A stretch of DNA of 64,000 nt, taken from Nitrosomonas sp. Nm51. GTDB lineage: Bacteria > Pseudomonadota > Gammaproteobacteria > Burkholderiales > Nitrosomonadaceae. How positions within the stretch are numbered: the first letter of the stretch is position 1; each line of letters opens with the position of its first letter. A program made the translations under genes and the position numbers. Of this stretch, positions 1 to 7,502 are shown in pieces. The stretch spans positions 124,001 through 188,000 of the forward strand of contig NZ_FOGH01000001.1 of assembly GCF_900111165.1 (NCBI RefSeq), given 5' to 3'. Below the pieces are notes generated by a model. That model was not told where the DNA came from. It saw nothing but the letters and a program-made list of their open reading frames with translations, and did no database searches.

Positions 1-571
1 ATCCGCCCAATGCTTCAGTCATCACAGATGCACAAGGTTCATCACGTACCAGTAATTTGCCGTGTTTACCCACCTTGTCGTAACGGTAGCCAGTCGGCGC
101 ATTAAACACGTTATAGCCATTCATCATCCGCGCCCGCATCCGGTTTTGTACCTGTTCGGCATTCTTTTCACGCTGATGTGCGGCAACAGACGCCAATAGA
201 TGCTCGACCAAACGACTGTCGGAATCGTCGCCGAACTCGATGGATGGCGATTCCAATTTACCACCTGCATCGTTAATCGCGGTGCGCAAATGAATATGGG
301 TTTCGATATCACGTGCCAAACGGCTAATATCGTCGATAATCACTACCGGTTTATCGGCCTTGCGTTTCTTAATGTATGACAGCATCGCCTTCATATTCGG
401 ACGATCCAGCAATTTGCCGGACAGTCCTTCATCACGGAATACGTCAATCACGTCATAGCCCTTATGTTTGGCGTATTCGCGGCAGCGTGTTTCTTGGCTG
501 GCAAGGCCGTGACCCTCGGTCACTTGCTTGGAGCTGGAAATGCGGCAATAAATAACGGCCTGTTGTGTCAT
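1..571 (-). CDS. Serine recombinase (resolvase/invertase family), N-terminal 190 residues
   Basis: The frame is open from the ATG at 571 down to the window edge, so the C-terminal part is missing. The first residues read MTQQAVIYCRISSSKQ, the usual start of a serine recombinase with the nucleophilic Ser in the RxSS segment. Further on are EGHGLASQ, the DEGLSGKLLDRP stretch and VVIIDDISRLAR, all typical of the resolvase catalytic domain, then the YRYDKVGKHGKLLV segment that begins the recombinase DNA-binding domain. Its ATG overlaps the stop of the preceding small gene (ATGA), so the two are translated together. Large serine recombinases usually integrate phages or islands, which fits the accessory genes to its right. 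The exact subfamily cannot be judged without the C-terminus. Confidence 0.9.
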   Translation of the reverse strand, partial: MTQQAVIYCRISSSKQVTEGHGLASQETRCREYAKHKGYDVIDVFRDEGLSGKLLDRPNMKAMLSYIKKRKADKPVVIIDDISRLARDIETHIHLRTAINDAGGKLESPSIEFGDDSDSRLVEHLLASVAAHQREKNAEQVQNRMRARMMNGYNVFNAPTGYRYDKVGKHGKLLVRDEPCASVMTEALGG

Positions 572-810
572 GATCGAGGCTCCTTATTGTTCTGACTGTT
601 GCGATCCCTAGAATCTATCACGCGGTTTTGCTCTTGCAAAGATTTTCGGTTTTTCTCATCCACGGCCTGCTGAACCGGGTGTTTGCCAAATGCCGCAGAA
701 ACAAACTCCCCCATGATCGCGTATATAAAACGAATAACCTTTTCTTCTTGTTCTTTACCTAGCTTAAGCGGCGCAAGATGTTTGCGGTATTTTTCGATAT
801 TCAGTGACAT
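568..810 (-). CDS. Small hypothetical protein coupled to the recombinase
   Basis: An 80-aa protein beginning MSLNIEKYRKHLAPLKLG. A longer in-frame start exists at 933, but the ATG at 810 is preceded by AAAGGA at good spacing and the protein looks compact from there. It has a helical, charged middle (EEKVIRFIYAIMGEF) and a basic, Asn/Arg-rich tail. The stop overlaps the recombinase start by 4 bp, so it is probably an accessory protein of that recombinase. I do not recognise the family, and no function can be assigned. Confidence 0.6.
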   Translation of the reverse strand: MSLNIEKYRKHLAPLKLGKEQEEKVIRFIYAIMGEFVSAAFGKHPVQQAVDEKNRKSLQEQNRVIDSRDRNSQNNKEPRS

Positions 811-1038
811 AGTAATTCCTTTCAATGTACAAACCGTATGGCATGCACATTCAATATTGATAACAGGATGGAGTGTAAGGGCATGCACCGAAAGTTTCGG
901 GCGGCTGATGAGATGCGTTATAAAAAAACGCATGGGCGGTCATGCTGATAAAGCTGTAGCAAATATTTTTCTTAAATACAAGAAAATATTCCTACTATTG
1001 GCATATTGAATGCAAGTGTATGACTATGTATGGGATGG

Positions 1039-1327
1039 TTAAAACTGAGTTTTGGTATCTTCATGTCCCAAGATACGCATAATCTCAATAGCATCGCCAT
1101 CAATACGGTAATAGATGGAATGACTGCCGTAGACGCTACGTCGATATCCGGCACAAATATGATCAACAGCTTGCCAGAGACGCGGTGCTTCTACCAATTC
1201 CTGAAACCTCTGAATTAACCCGTCATAATATCGGTCGGCCTGTTCCAAGCCGAAAGTCAGGACACCATATTCATAAAGACGATCTAAATCTTCATCTGCT
1301 GTCTGGCTGAGCCTATAAACTTGCCAT
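1039..1327 (-). pseudogene. ParE/RelE-type toxin, start region frameshifted
   Basis: The reading frame from about 1318 encodes YRLSQTADEDLDRLYEYG, then a ParE-like body (EQADRYYDGLIQRF, DHICAGYRRSVYGSHSIYYR) and the EIMRILGHEDTKTQF C-terminus typical of ParE toxins. No start codon lies upstream in this frame before a stop. The ATG at 1327 that should begin it (ATGGCA, then GTTTATAGG) is separated from the body by one extra A. Removing that A would give MAVYRLSQ and would also end the antitoxin at DNGSL with the usual stop/start overlap. So a one-base insertion probably inactivates translation of the toxin, unless an internal TTG/CTG is used. Sequencing error is an alternative. Confidence 0.7.
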
Positions 1328-1571
1328 TATCTTTTAACCGCTTCTTTACAGCCTTCCTGATGTCATCAGGAGTACGATCGCTAAAACCGCTTCCTTCTGC
1401 TTTGATCAGTGCTTCACGAATGATCTCAATCTCGGAATTCCGGGATTGTTCCCGTCTGATCAAATCACGCAACAGTTCGCTGTCATTGCCATAGTGACCA
1501 CTGGCTATTTGCGATTTAATCCATTCTTCCTGTTGATCTGTTACCGTAATGGTTTTTTTAATCATCACCAT
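1284..1571 (-). CDS. ParD-like ribbon-helix-helix antitoxin
   Basis: A 95-aa protein with an N-terminal MIKKTITVTDQQEEWIKSQI ribbon strand and helix, followed by GHYGNDSELLRDLIRREQ. This is the CopG/ParD (CC2985-type) antitoxin pattern. The ATG at 1571 has AAAGG nine bases upstream. ParD proteins bind their own operator through the ribbon-helix-helix domain and neutralise ParE with the C-terminal helix (here REALIKAEGSGFSDRTPDDIRKAVKKRL). The last residues (KFIGSARQQMKI) appear to be a read-through caused by the same extra A that breaks the toxin start. A palindrome that could be its operator lies just upstream. Confidence 0.85.
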   Translation of the reverse strand: MVMIKKTITVTDQQEEWIKSQIASGHYGNDSELLRDLIRREQSRNSEIEIIREALIKAEGSGFSDRTPDDIRKAVKKRLKDNGKFIGSARQQMKI

Positions 1572-1592
1572 AGCGTCATACCTTTATAAAAA

Positions 1593-1621
1593 TATCCGAT
1601 ATAATCCTACTATATCGGATA
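1593..1621. promoter_or_regulatory. Inverted-repeat operator of the ParDE module
   Basis: TATCCGATATA at 1593-1603 and TATATCGGATA at 1611-1621 form a perfect 11-bp inverted repeat with a 7-bp spacer. It lies 22 bp upstream of the antitoxin start and overlaps the likely -10 region on the minus strand. Autoregulatory palindromes at this place are the rule for ParD antitoxins. Confidence 0.7.
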
Positions 1622-1700
1622 ATATAGGCAAATGAAAGAAAAATTTGTTCACCCTTGATGCTCGTGTCAGTGTTCTGGTTGTTACCGGGGACGTACACTC

Positions 1701-1829
1701 TCAAAGATCAGCGAATAAATTCCAATCGATCATACGATTGAGCTCTTCAAGCGGATCTTCCAGCTTGCTTAGCTGTTCATAGCGATTCTCAAGGTCAAAA
1801 AAACTGAGTTGCGTGATTGAATCCTGTAT
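1701..1829 (-). pseudogene. IS5-type transposase N-terminal remnant
   Basis: The minus strand reads SFFDLENRYEQLSKLEDPLE, then LNRMIDWNLFADL and a stop. This is the usual N-terminal block of one group of IS5-family transposases. About 40 residues are left, there is no ATG in frame (ATA stands where the start would be expected), and the DDE domain is gone. It is a scrap left by deletion between the two toxin-antitoxin modules. Confidence 0.65.
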
Positions 1830-2006
1830 CAGTAAATATGTATATTTTTAGAGATGCCCTTATGTGGCTTCTTTTCTTAGGAAGAGAAGGGGCCTGTTGA
1901 GGATACGTGCAAAATGTTGTCACTTTGCGATCACCAGTGGTCTTCTATACGAATTATCTGGACAATAATCATATCATAATGCATGATGGATAGTATGATT
2001 TATTAG

Positions 2007-2249
2007 ATGATGAGTAATATGATGCATAGGACAACAATCACTCTTAATGACAGTAATTTCACATTTTTAAATAGTGTTGCTGGTAACAACCGCAGTGCGT
2101 ATATCAACCATCTCTTGGAGCAACAACGGAAAATTGTTTTAAAGGAAAAGCTTCTCAAGGCCAACCAGGAAGAAGCAGAAGATGAAAATTATCAAAATGA
2201 GTTACAGGAATGGAACAGCACAGCATCTGATGGTTTAGCGAATGACTGA
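2007..2249 (+). CDS. MazE/CopG-like antitoxin
   Basis: An 80-aa protein: a short N-terminal strand (HRTTITLNDSNFTFLNSVAG), then RSAYINHLLEQQRK, followed by a charged acidic helix that ends in WNSTASDGLAND. This is a ribbon-helix-helix DNA-binding antitoxin with a toxin-neutralising tail. Several in-frame ATGs (2007, 2010, 2019, 2022) are possible starts and none has a clear ribosome site. It overlaps the toxin gene by 8 bp. The upstream 40 bp contain repeated ATCATA/TATGAT words that may be its operator. Confidence 0.8.
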   Translation: MMSNMMHRTTITLNDSNFTFLNSVAGNNRSAYINHLLEQQRKIVLKEKLLKANQEEAEDENYQNELQEWNSTASDGLAND

Positions 2250-2583
2250 TTACAAGCAGCTTGATATTTACTGGGTTGATCTTGAACCAACCAAAGGTGC
2301 AGAAACTCAAAAACTTAGACCGTGTGTCATTATTCAGGGTGATTTTGTAAATATAGAATCAAAGACCTTAATTGTTGCACCGTTGCTTCCAGAGCATAAA
2401 TCATGGCCGTTTGCAGTAAACTTGGAACCGACCAAGGCAAATGGGCTTGATAAAAAGCGTCATATCAATTTGAAGCAATTACGGGCGATTGATATTTTGC
2501 GGATCAGACGGAAACAGGGAAAACTCGAAAGTCAATATATTGATCCCATCAAGGGTGCTTTAACAATTGTGTTTGATCTGTGA
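2242..2583 (+). CDS. MazF/PemK-family mRNA interferase toxin
   Basis: A 113-aa protein with the MazF layout: DIYWVDLEPTKGAETQKLRP near the N-terminus (the DL.P..G.E..K.RP signature), CVIIQGD, then IVAPLL and the later RHINLKQLRAID segment. Length is normal for the family. MazF toxins are sequence-specific endoribonucleases held inactive by the partner antitoxin, here the overlapping upstream gene. Nothing suggests that this copy is broken. Confidence 0.9.
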   Translation: MTDYKQLDIYWVDLEPTKGAETQKLRPCVIIQGDFVNIESKTLIVAPLLPEHKSWPFAVNLEPTKANGLDKKRHINLKQLRAIDILRIRRKQGKLESQYIDPIKGALTIVFDL

Positions 2584-2741
2584 TCTTATATGAATAATGG
2601 TTTCAGGGTGCGCATCGCGTTTTGTGTGTTTTATGTTAAAAAATTGGCGTGAGTTGATAAAAACTGATTCAGCGGGTCTGTTTCAGCGGATTGTCGACAA
2701 GGCGGCTTTTTTCTTAAACTACAGCAAACTGTTCAAAGTCG

Positions 2742-4631
2742 GTGAATATGACAGACCAGACAACGAATAATAATGCGAATCGTGGCAGTGTCAGTGTCGG
2801 GCAAAATTATGCACCGATTACAGTCACAAACCATTTTGTGACTCAATCCGGTCTGACCGAAGAGGCGATCAGAAAGCTGGAGATGCAATATCTGCGGCGG
2901 CTGATCGCCGATTGCGGCGGTTTGGACTGGCTCTCCCTGATGAATCTGGAAGAAGGGGAAGGCGGCATGTGTCTGGACGCGGTTTATACCGAATTGCTCA
3001 CGGAGTTCCGTGATAAGCAGGAATTGCCCGCATCCAGGGAAGACGTAAACGAAGAAGACCCGGTCAGGCAGGGGCGCTTGTCAGCCGTCGAACTGTTGAA
3101 TCGTGAGCCGCGGCTGGTGCTGCTGGGCGATCCGGGCAGCGGCAAAAGCGCGTTTGTCAATTTCGTGGCGCTGTGTCTGGCTGGCGAGCAATTGGGCGAT
3201 TCGGTCAATTTAATGACATTGACACAGCCGTTACCGGATGAAGACGGCCGGCCACAAACGCGTAAAGTTGACGCATCCCGGGTGGAAGTACGGCAGGACT
3301 GGAGCCAGGGCGTATTCATTCCACTGCGAATCATTTTGCGTGATTTCTCCGCTTCCGCTAGTTTCCCGAATGATCACGACATGCCCGAAACCCATCATTT
3401 GCTCGAGTTTCTGCAATCGGACTTGAAGCGCAAAGGGTGTGAAGCCTATTTCAAGGTGCTGGAGGAACATCTGCGAAACGGGCAGGTGCTGGTCATGCTG
3501 GATGGACTGGATGAAGTGCCGCGGGCTGGTGACAGGCGCAAACACCTGGTGGCCTGTATCGACGGTTTTGTTAAAAGCTTCGGAGCCTGCCGGTATCTGG
3601 TGACCTGCCGTCCGTATGCGTACCGCGACCGGGAGTGGCAATTGCCGGGGTTCGCTTCCGGTAAGCTGGCCGCATTTGAACGCGGCCAGATCATCCGCTT
3701 TATCGAGCGCTGGTACGACCGCCTGCCTGCACTGGACAGAGCAACAACTGCCGAACGCGGAAAAGAATTGCAACACAAGGTATTGGGCCGTCCCGATTCG
3801 CGGGATTTGGCCAGGCGTCCGCTGTTGCTGAGTCTGATTGCTTGTTTGCATGCCTACCATCATGAATGGCCCGAGCGGCGAGCCGACCTGTATGAAAGCC
3901 TGTTGAAATTGCTGGTGAATAAATGGGAGAAAGCCCGTTTTAACGTGGCCGATGGCGATGCCGGCAAAGCCCGGCAACTGGCGCAGGCCAGCCTGGCGGA
4001 ATTTTTGCAGATCGGACAGGATGCGATTCGAAAAGTGCTTGAAAAACTGGCATTCCAGGCGCATACCCAGCAGGGCGGACAGCAGGATACCGCTGATATT
4101 GCCGCAAAAGAGCTTAAAGATGCGTTAAGCGATGAAGCAGAGGATGTCAATGTTGCGGAGCTGTTTGAATATCTGCGTGACCGGGTCGGTATTTTGTATC
4201 AGCGTGGGGGCAGTAACGAACAGGACGCTGTTTATACCTTCCCGCACCGCAGCTTTCAGGAATATCTGTCTGCGGCCTATCTGCGCCGGGAAGAAAAAGC
4301 GTTGTTCAATTTGTTTCCAAAGCAGTCCGCCGATCTGGTGGATGACACCTGGCAGGAATTGATCGCGCAACTGGCCCGGGCCGATCCGGACCGCTGGCGT
4401 GAAGTGGTGATATTAGCTGGCGGCATTCGGGTGCTGTGTGAACCTGGCCCGGTATGGAGGTTGTTGCAGGCGCTGACAGAACGCGATGGCTATCAAGAGC
4501 TGTCCAGATGTGAGGCGTGGGGTTTCCGCCTGGCAGGTGAAATCCTGGCGGAGAGCGTGGCGTTGAGCGACCTGAATCCCAAGCGGGAAAAATATTCAAC
4601 CGGATACAGTGTGTTTTGCCTGAGGTGCTGA
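2742..4631 (+). CDS. NACHT-domain NTPase, N-terminal part of a frameshifted NACHT-FGE gene
   Basis: The frame encodes 629 aa. The start has an Asn-rich segment followed by RGSVSVGQNYAPITVTN, a strand-rich leader often seen before NACHT domains in bacterial conflict proteins. The Walker A motif GDPGSGKSAF is near residues 129-138 and Walker B MLDGLDEVP near 250. The winged-helix region (ARRPLLLSLIAC, FPHRSFQEYLSAAYL) follows. At about 4588-4592 an A-run is one base short: in the -1 frame the protein continues as IFNRIQCVLPEVL straight into the FGE-like region, so the native gene was a single NACHT-FGE protein. Such STAND proteins act as sensors in phage defence. As read, the protein ends without its sensor domain. 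Confidence 0.85.
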   Translation: MNMTDQTTNNNANRGSVSVGQNYAPITVTNHFVTQSGLTEEAIRKLEMQYLRRLIADCGGLDWLSLMNLEEGEGGMCLDAVYTELLTEFRDKQELPASREDVNEEDPVRQGRLSAVELLNREPRLVLLGDPGSGKSAFVNFVALCLAGEQLGDSVNLMTLTQPLPDEDGRPQTRKVDASRVEVRQDWSQGVFIPLRIILRDFSASASFPNDHDMPETHHLLEFLQSDLKRKGCEAYFKVLEEHLRNGQVLVMLDGLDEVPRAGDRRKHLVACIDGFVKSFGACRYLVTCRPYAYRDREWQLPGFASGKLAAFERGQIIRFIERWYDRLPALDRATTAERGKELQHKVLGRPDSRDLARRPLLLSLIACLHAYHHEWPERRADLYESLLKLLVNKWEKARFNVADGDAGKARQLAQASLAEFLQIGQDAIRKVLEKLAFQAHTQQGGQQDTADIAAKELKDALSDEAEDVNVAELFEYLRDRVGILYQRGGSNEQDAVYTFPHRSFQEYLSAAYLRREEKALFNLFPKQSADLVDDTWQELIAQLARADPDRWREVVILAGGIRVLCEPGPVWRLLQALTERDGYQELSRCEAWGFRLAGEILAESVALSDLNPKREKYSTGYSVFCLRC

Positions 4632-5554
4632 TAACACCGCACCTGCCGGTATTGGAACGGGTAGCGATCGGCCGTTATCTGGCGAAGATCGGCGATCTAC
4701 GCCCGGAAGTGTCTAACGTGGATGCCATGCGGTTTTGTCATGTGCCTGCTGGGCCGTTTTTCATGGGAAAAGGGGCGTATGACAATGAGAATGAAGCGTG
4801 GTTGTTGGGAGAAACACCCTCTGGCGAATACGACCTGAATTATGATTACTGGATCGCGCAGTATCCGGTGACGGTGTCGCAGTTTCGAATGTTTGCTGAC
4901 GACAGCGGTTTTGAGCTGGGCGATACCGATGCCTTGAAGGCCGACAGTAACTTACCGGTTGTTTTGATTTCTCAACAGGAAGCGCTGGCTTTCTGCGACT
5001 GGCTGACGCGTCGTTGGCAGAAAAGTGGTGCGCTTCCCGAAGGATGGCGCGTGACCCTGCCGAACGAACCGGAATGGGAAAAAGCCGCGCGCGGCGGTCT
5101 GGATATGCCTGTCACACCCTTGGTGAACAGTATCGCAACGATTGCTTTTGAAAAACCTGCTGCCGGTTATGCGATGAAATCCAATTCTGAATCCCAGCGG
5201 CGTTATCCATGGGGTAATCTGATTGATGACAGTTATGCCAATTACCAGATGAATGCGGGCGGCATTTCGACACCCGGAATATATTCTGGCAATATCAGTC
5301 CCTATGGTTGTCATGATCTGGCGGGTAATGTCTGGGAGTGGACGCGTTCCGAAAAAGGTGATTATCCGTATCCGGCCGTGAATACGGCAGCCTAACAGCA
5401 ACGGGAAAAGAATGATTTGTCCGTTTGCGTGTTGCGCGGCGGTGCGTTCGACTTCATCCACGACTGCGTGCGTTGTGCTGTGCGTTACGACCTCAGGCCG
5501 GACCTCCGGAACTACTATCTCGGGTTTCGTGTTGTTTTGTCCCCATATCGCTGA
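4592..5554 (+). pseudogene. FGE/sulfatase-modifying-factor-fold sensor domain, C-terminal part of the NACHT-FGE gene, with in-frame stop
   Basis: In this frame, after the frameshift, the sequence runs LPVLERVAIGRYLAKIGDLR, the FGE-fold start (FCHVPAGPFFMGKG), AQYPVTVSQFRMF, LPNEPEWEKAARGG and LAGNVWEWTRS. A TAA at 5393-5395 then interrupts it. The same frame stays open after the TAA, encoding the conserved end of the fold (VLRGGAF, then NYYLGFRVVLSP) until a TGA at 5552. So this is a nonsense mutation inside the domain, on top of the frameshift at its border with the NACHT part. The domain lacks the Cys residues of true formylglycine-generating enzymes in its last segment and is more likely a C-type-lectin-like ligand binder. 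Confidence 0.8.
5431..5540 (+). repeat. Variable-repeat-like C-terminus of the broken NACHT-FGE gene (orphan VR)
   Basis: The last 35 codons align with the DGR variable repeats of this window: R-G-G at the left and L-G-F-R-V at the right. At nearly every place where the DGR template has AAC, this sequence has another NNC codon: GAC TTC ATC, CAC GAC, TAC GAC CTC, GAC CTC, AAC TAC. That is what random replacement of adenines in AAC codons gives. The invariant codons differ from the template at 47311 (for example GTG for GTT, TGT for TCT), so it was not written by that template. No other template was seen in the window. Confidence 0.55.
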
Positions 5555-5852
5555 TCGATGAAATCTCTGGACGATGAATCTCTGTTATGAGCGATGCAAA
5601 GCCACAGCAGATGCCCATTTTATCGCGCGATAATCGAGTACCGGTACCGAGACGATAAATTCAATCATCAGCCACTTTGCTCATTTTCCTGACAGTCGGG
5701 ATAGTGTTCTGACAATGACACCGTTTTTCACGAAGATGTCATGATGCCGGTTTATTCTCAACCGATTTGTGTGTACGCTATCAACTTACAGCAGGGTAAA
5801 ACAGCATAGTTTGACAGTTTGACAGGATACGTTGAAAACAACCGAGGTTGCC

Positions 5853-7226
5853 ATGTTAAACCCCAGAGCAGTCAAAACCATCGAAGACGCGCGGCGGATC
5901 GTTAATGAACGCAATCTGTCGCATGTCAAAATCGGCATTTTCGATATCGACGGCGTGATGCGCGGCAAGTATCTTAGCGCGGACAAGTTTCTCGCGTCGC
6001 TGGTGGACGGGATTGCTTTCTGCGACGTGGTGCTGGGTTGGGATTCGAAGGATCAGCTGTACGACAATACTGCCTATACGGGCTGGCATACCGGCTACCC
6101 CGACGCGCCGGTGTGTATTGTCGTTGACAGCTGCCGCGAGATTCCGTTTGAAGAAAACACGTTGCTGTTTATCTGCGAATTTGCGCAGGAAGCGGCGTCG
6201 ATCTGTCCGCGCAATCTGTTGCGGCGCGTGATTCAGCGTGCAAGCGACATGGGTTTTGATGTGTTTGCCGCGTTCGAGTATGAATTTTTCATGTTCAGGG
6301 AAACATCCGGGAGCGTGCGCGAAAAAAACTTCAGGAACCTGCAGCCGCTGACGCAAGGGTGGTTCGGATATTCGGTGCTGCGCAGCTCGGTGCACGCCGG
6401 TTTCATGGAACAGATCCTGCAAATGGCGCAGGCGATGGATTTTCCGATTGAAGGACTGCACGACGAAACCGGGCCGGGCGTGCTCGAAGCGGCGCTGGCG
6501 GTGGATCATGCCGGTGATGCGGCCGATAAGGCGGCGCTGTTTAAAACGTTCATGAAAGTGCTGGCGCAGCGCAATGACCTGATGGCAACGTTCATGGCGA
6601 AATGGTCGCCGGATTATCCCGGTCAGAGTGGGCATATCCATTTGTCGCTGCGTTACCGCAACGGAGGCCGTTCCGCGTTTTACGACGCGGATCAGGAGCA
6701 TCAAATGAGCGTCACCCAACGCCATTTTCTGGCCGGGCAGCAGCGGCTGATGCCGGAGTTTCTGGCGATGGTTGCGCCGACTGTGAACAGTTATACCCGA
6801 TTGATTCCGGGCGCGTGGGCGCCGACCGGCGCGACCTGTGGCGTGGAAAACCGCACCACGGCTTTGCGGGTGATTCCGGGCAGCGAGAAATCCCAACGTA
6901 TCGAATACCGGATCGGCGCGGCCGACGGTAACCCGTATATTGCGCTGGCCGCGGCGCTGGCGTCCGGGCTGTACGGGGTGATGCAGCAGTGGGAACCGGA
7001 GCCGTTTATCAAAGGCAGTGCGTATCAGCATCAGCCGCCGTCGCATCTGGCGCTGCCTGCGATGCTATGGGACGCGGCGCAACGGCTCAAGCAGTCCGAC
7101 GCCGCGCGCGAACTGTTCGGCGACGCGTTTGTCGACCATTTTGTGGCGACACGCGAATGGGAGGAGCGTCAGTTCCGCAAACACATTACCGAGTGGGAGC
7201 TGGAGCGGTATTTTGAAATTATCTAG
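5853..7226 (+). CDS. Glutamine-synthetase-family gamma-glutamyl ligase (PuuA/GlnA3-like)
   Basis: A 457-aa member of the glutamine synthetase fold: N-terminal beta-grasp with IGIFDIDGVMRGKYLS, the catalytic-domain segment FAAFEYEFFMF (metal-binding Glu residues), GLHDETGPGVLEAA, the SGHIHLSL ATP/metal segment, and GVENRTTALRVIP with the substrate Arg. Start ATG 5853 follows GAGG; an upstream in-frame TTG at 5832 is less likely. Family members that sit next to aldehyde dehydrogenases usually glutamylate amines such as putrescine or ethanolamine rather than ammonia. Here the next genes are an aldehyde dehydrogenase, an alcohol dehydrogenase and a glutamine amidotransferase, supporting a gamma-glutamylated catabolic route. 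The amine substrate cannot be read from sequence. Its stop codon lies inside the target duplication of the MITE that follows. Confidence 0.85.
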   Translation: MLNPRAVKTIEDARRIVNERNLSHVKIGIFDIDGVMRGKYLSADKFLASLVDGIAFCDVVLGWDSKDQLYDNTAYTGWHTGYPDAPVCIVVDSCREIPFEENTLLFICEFAQEAASICPRNLLRRVIQRASDMGFDVFAAFEYEFFMFRETSGSVREKNFRNLQPLTQGWFGYSVLRSSVHAGFMEQILQMAQAMDFPIEGLHDETGPGVLEAALAVDHAGDAADKAALFKTFMKVLAQRNDLMATFMAKWSPDYPGQSGHIHLSLRYRNGGRSAFYDADQEHQMSVTQRHFLAGQQRLMPEFLAMVAPTVNSYTRLIPGAWAPTGATCGVENRTTALRVIPGSEKSQRIEYRIGAADGNPYIALAAALASGLYGVMQQWEPEPFIKGSAYQHQPPSHLALPAMLWDAAQRLKQSDAARELFGDAFVDHFVATREWEERQFRKHITEWELERYFEII

Positions 7227-7494
7227 AGGGTGTCGTCATGTGTTATGTACAATTATGCGCGCGCAGATTTTTGATGAATGTTTGTGAAAAGCGTGCAGAG
7301 CATAGCCATAGCTATGTTCAAGCGCTTTGAACAAACAGGTGCAAAAATATGCCGCGCCCCTCGGGTTTGTTTTTCGAACAAAATTATCGTCGTCTTTGCG
7401 CCTTGAATATGCTCTGGCATGTCATGCGGCACAAAAACCTGATCCTTTTGTCCGAAAAACAAACAGAATTGCACATAACACATGACGACACCCT
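7227..7494. mobile_element. IS5-type MITE with 28-bp terminal inverted repeats and CTAG target duplication
   Basis: The ends 7227-7254 and 7467-7494 are inverted copies that match at 27 of 28 bases (both begin AGGGTGTCGTCATG). They are flanked on both sides by CTAG (7223-7226 and 7495-7498), the 4-bp target duplicated by IS5-group elements. The 268-bp body has no open frame of useful size, so it is non-autonomous and would need a transposase from elsewhere. It contains inner hairpins such as CATAGCCATAGCTATG. It sits exactly between the stop of the ligase gene and the start of the aldehyde dehydrogenase gene. Removing it with one CTAG leaves only four bases between those genes. Confidence 0.85.
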
Positions 7495-7502
7495 CTAGAA
7501 CC

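Noticed and set aside
3231-4064. Long minus-strand frame inside the NACHT gene
   Set aside because: It is a shadow of the GC-rich plus-strand gene and has no motif of its own. The same holds for the long minus-strand frames inside the ligase and aldehyde dehydrogenase genes.
4580-4600. Programmed -1 frameshift at the A-run between NACHT and FGE parts
   Set aside because: The bases CGG GAA AAA TAT do not form a canonical X-XXY-YYZ slippery site, and a second, nonsense lesion lies downstream, so plain mutation is more likely.
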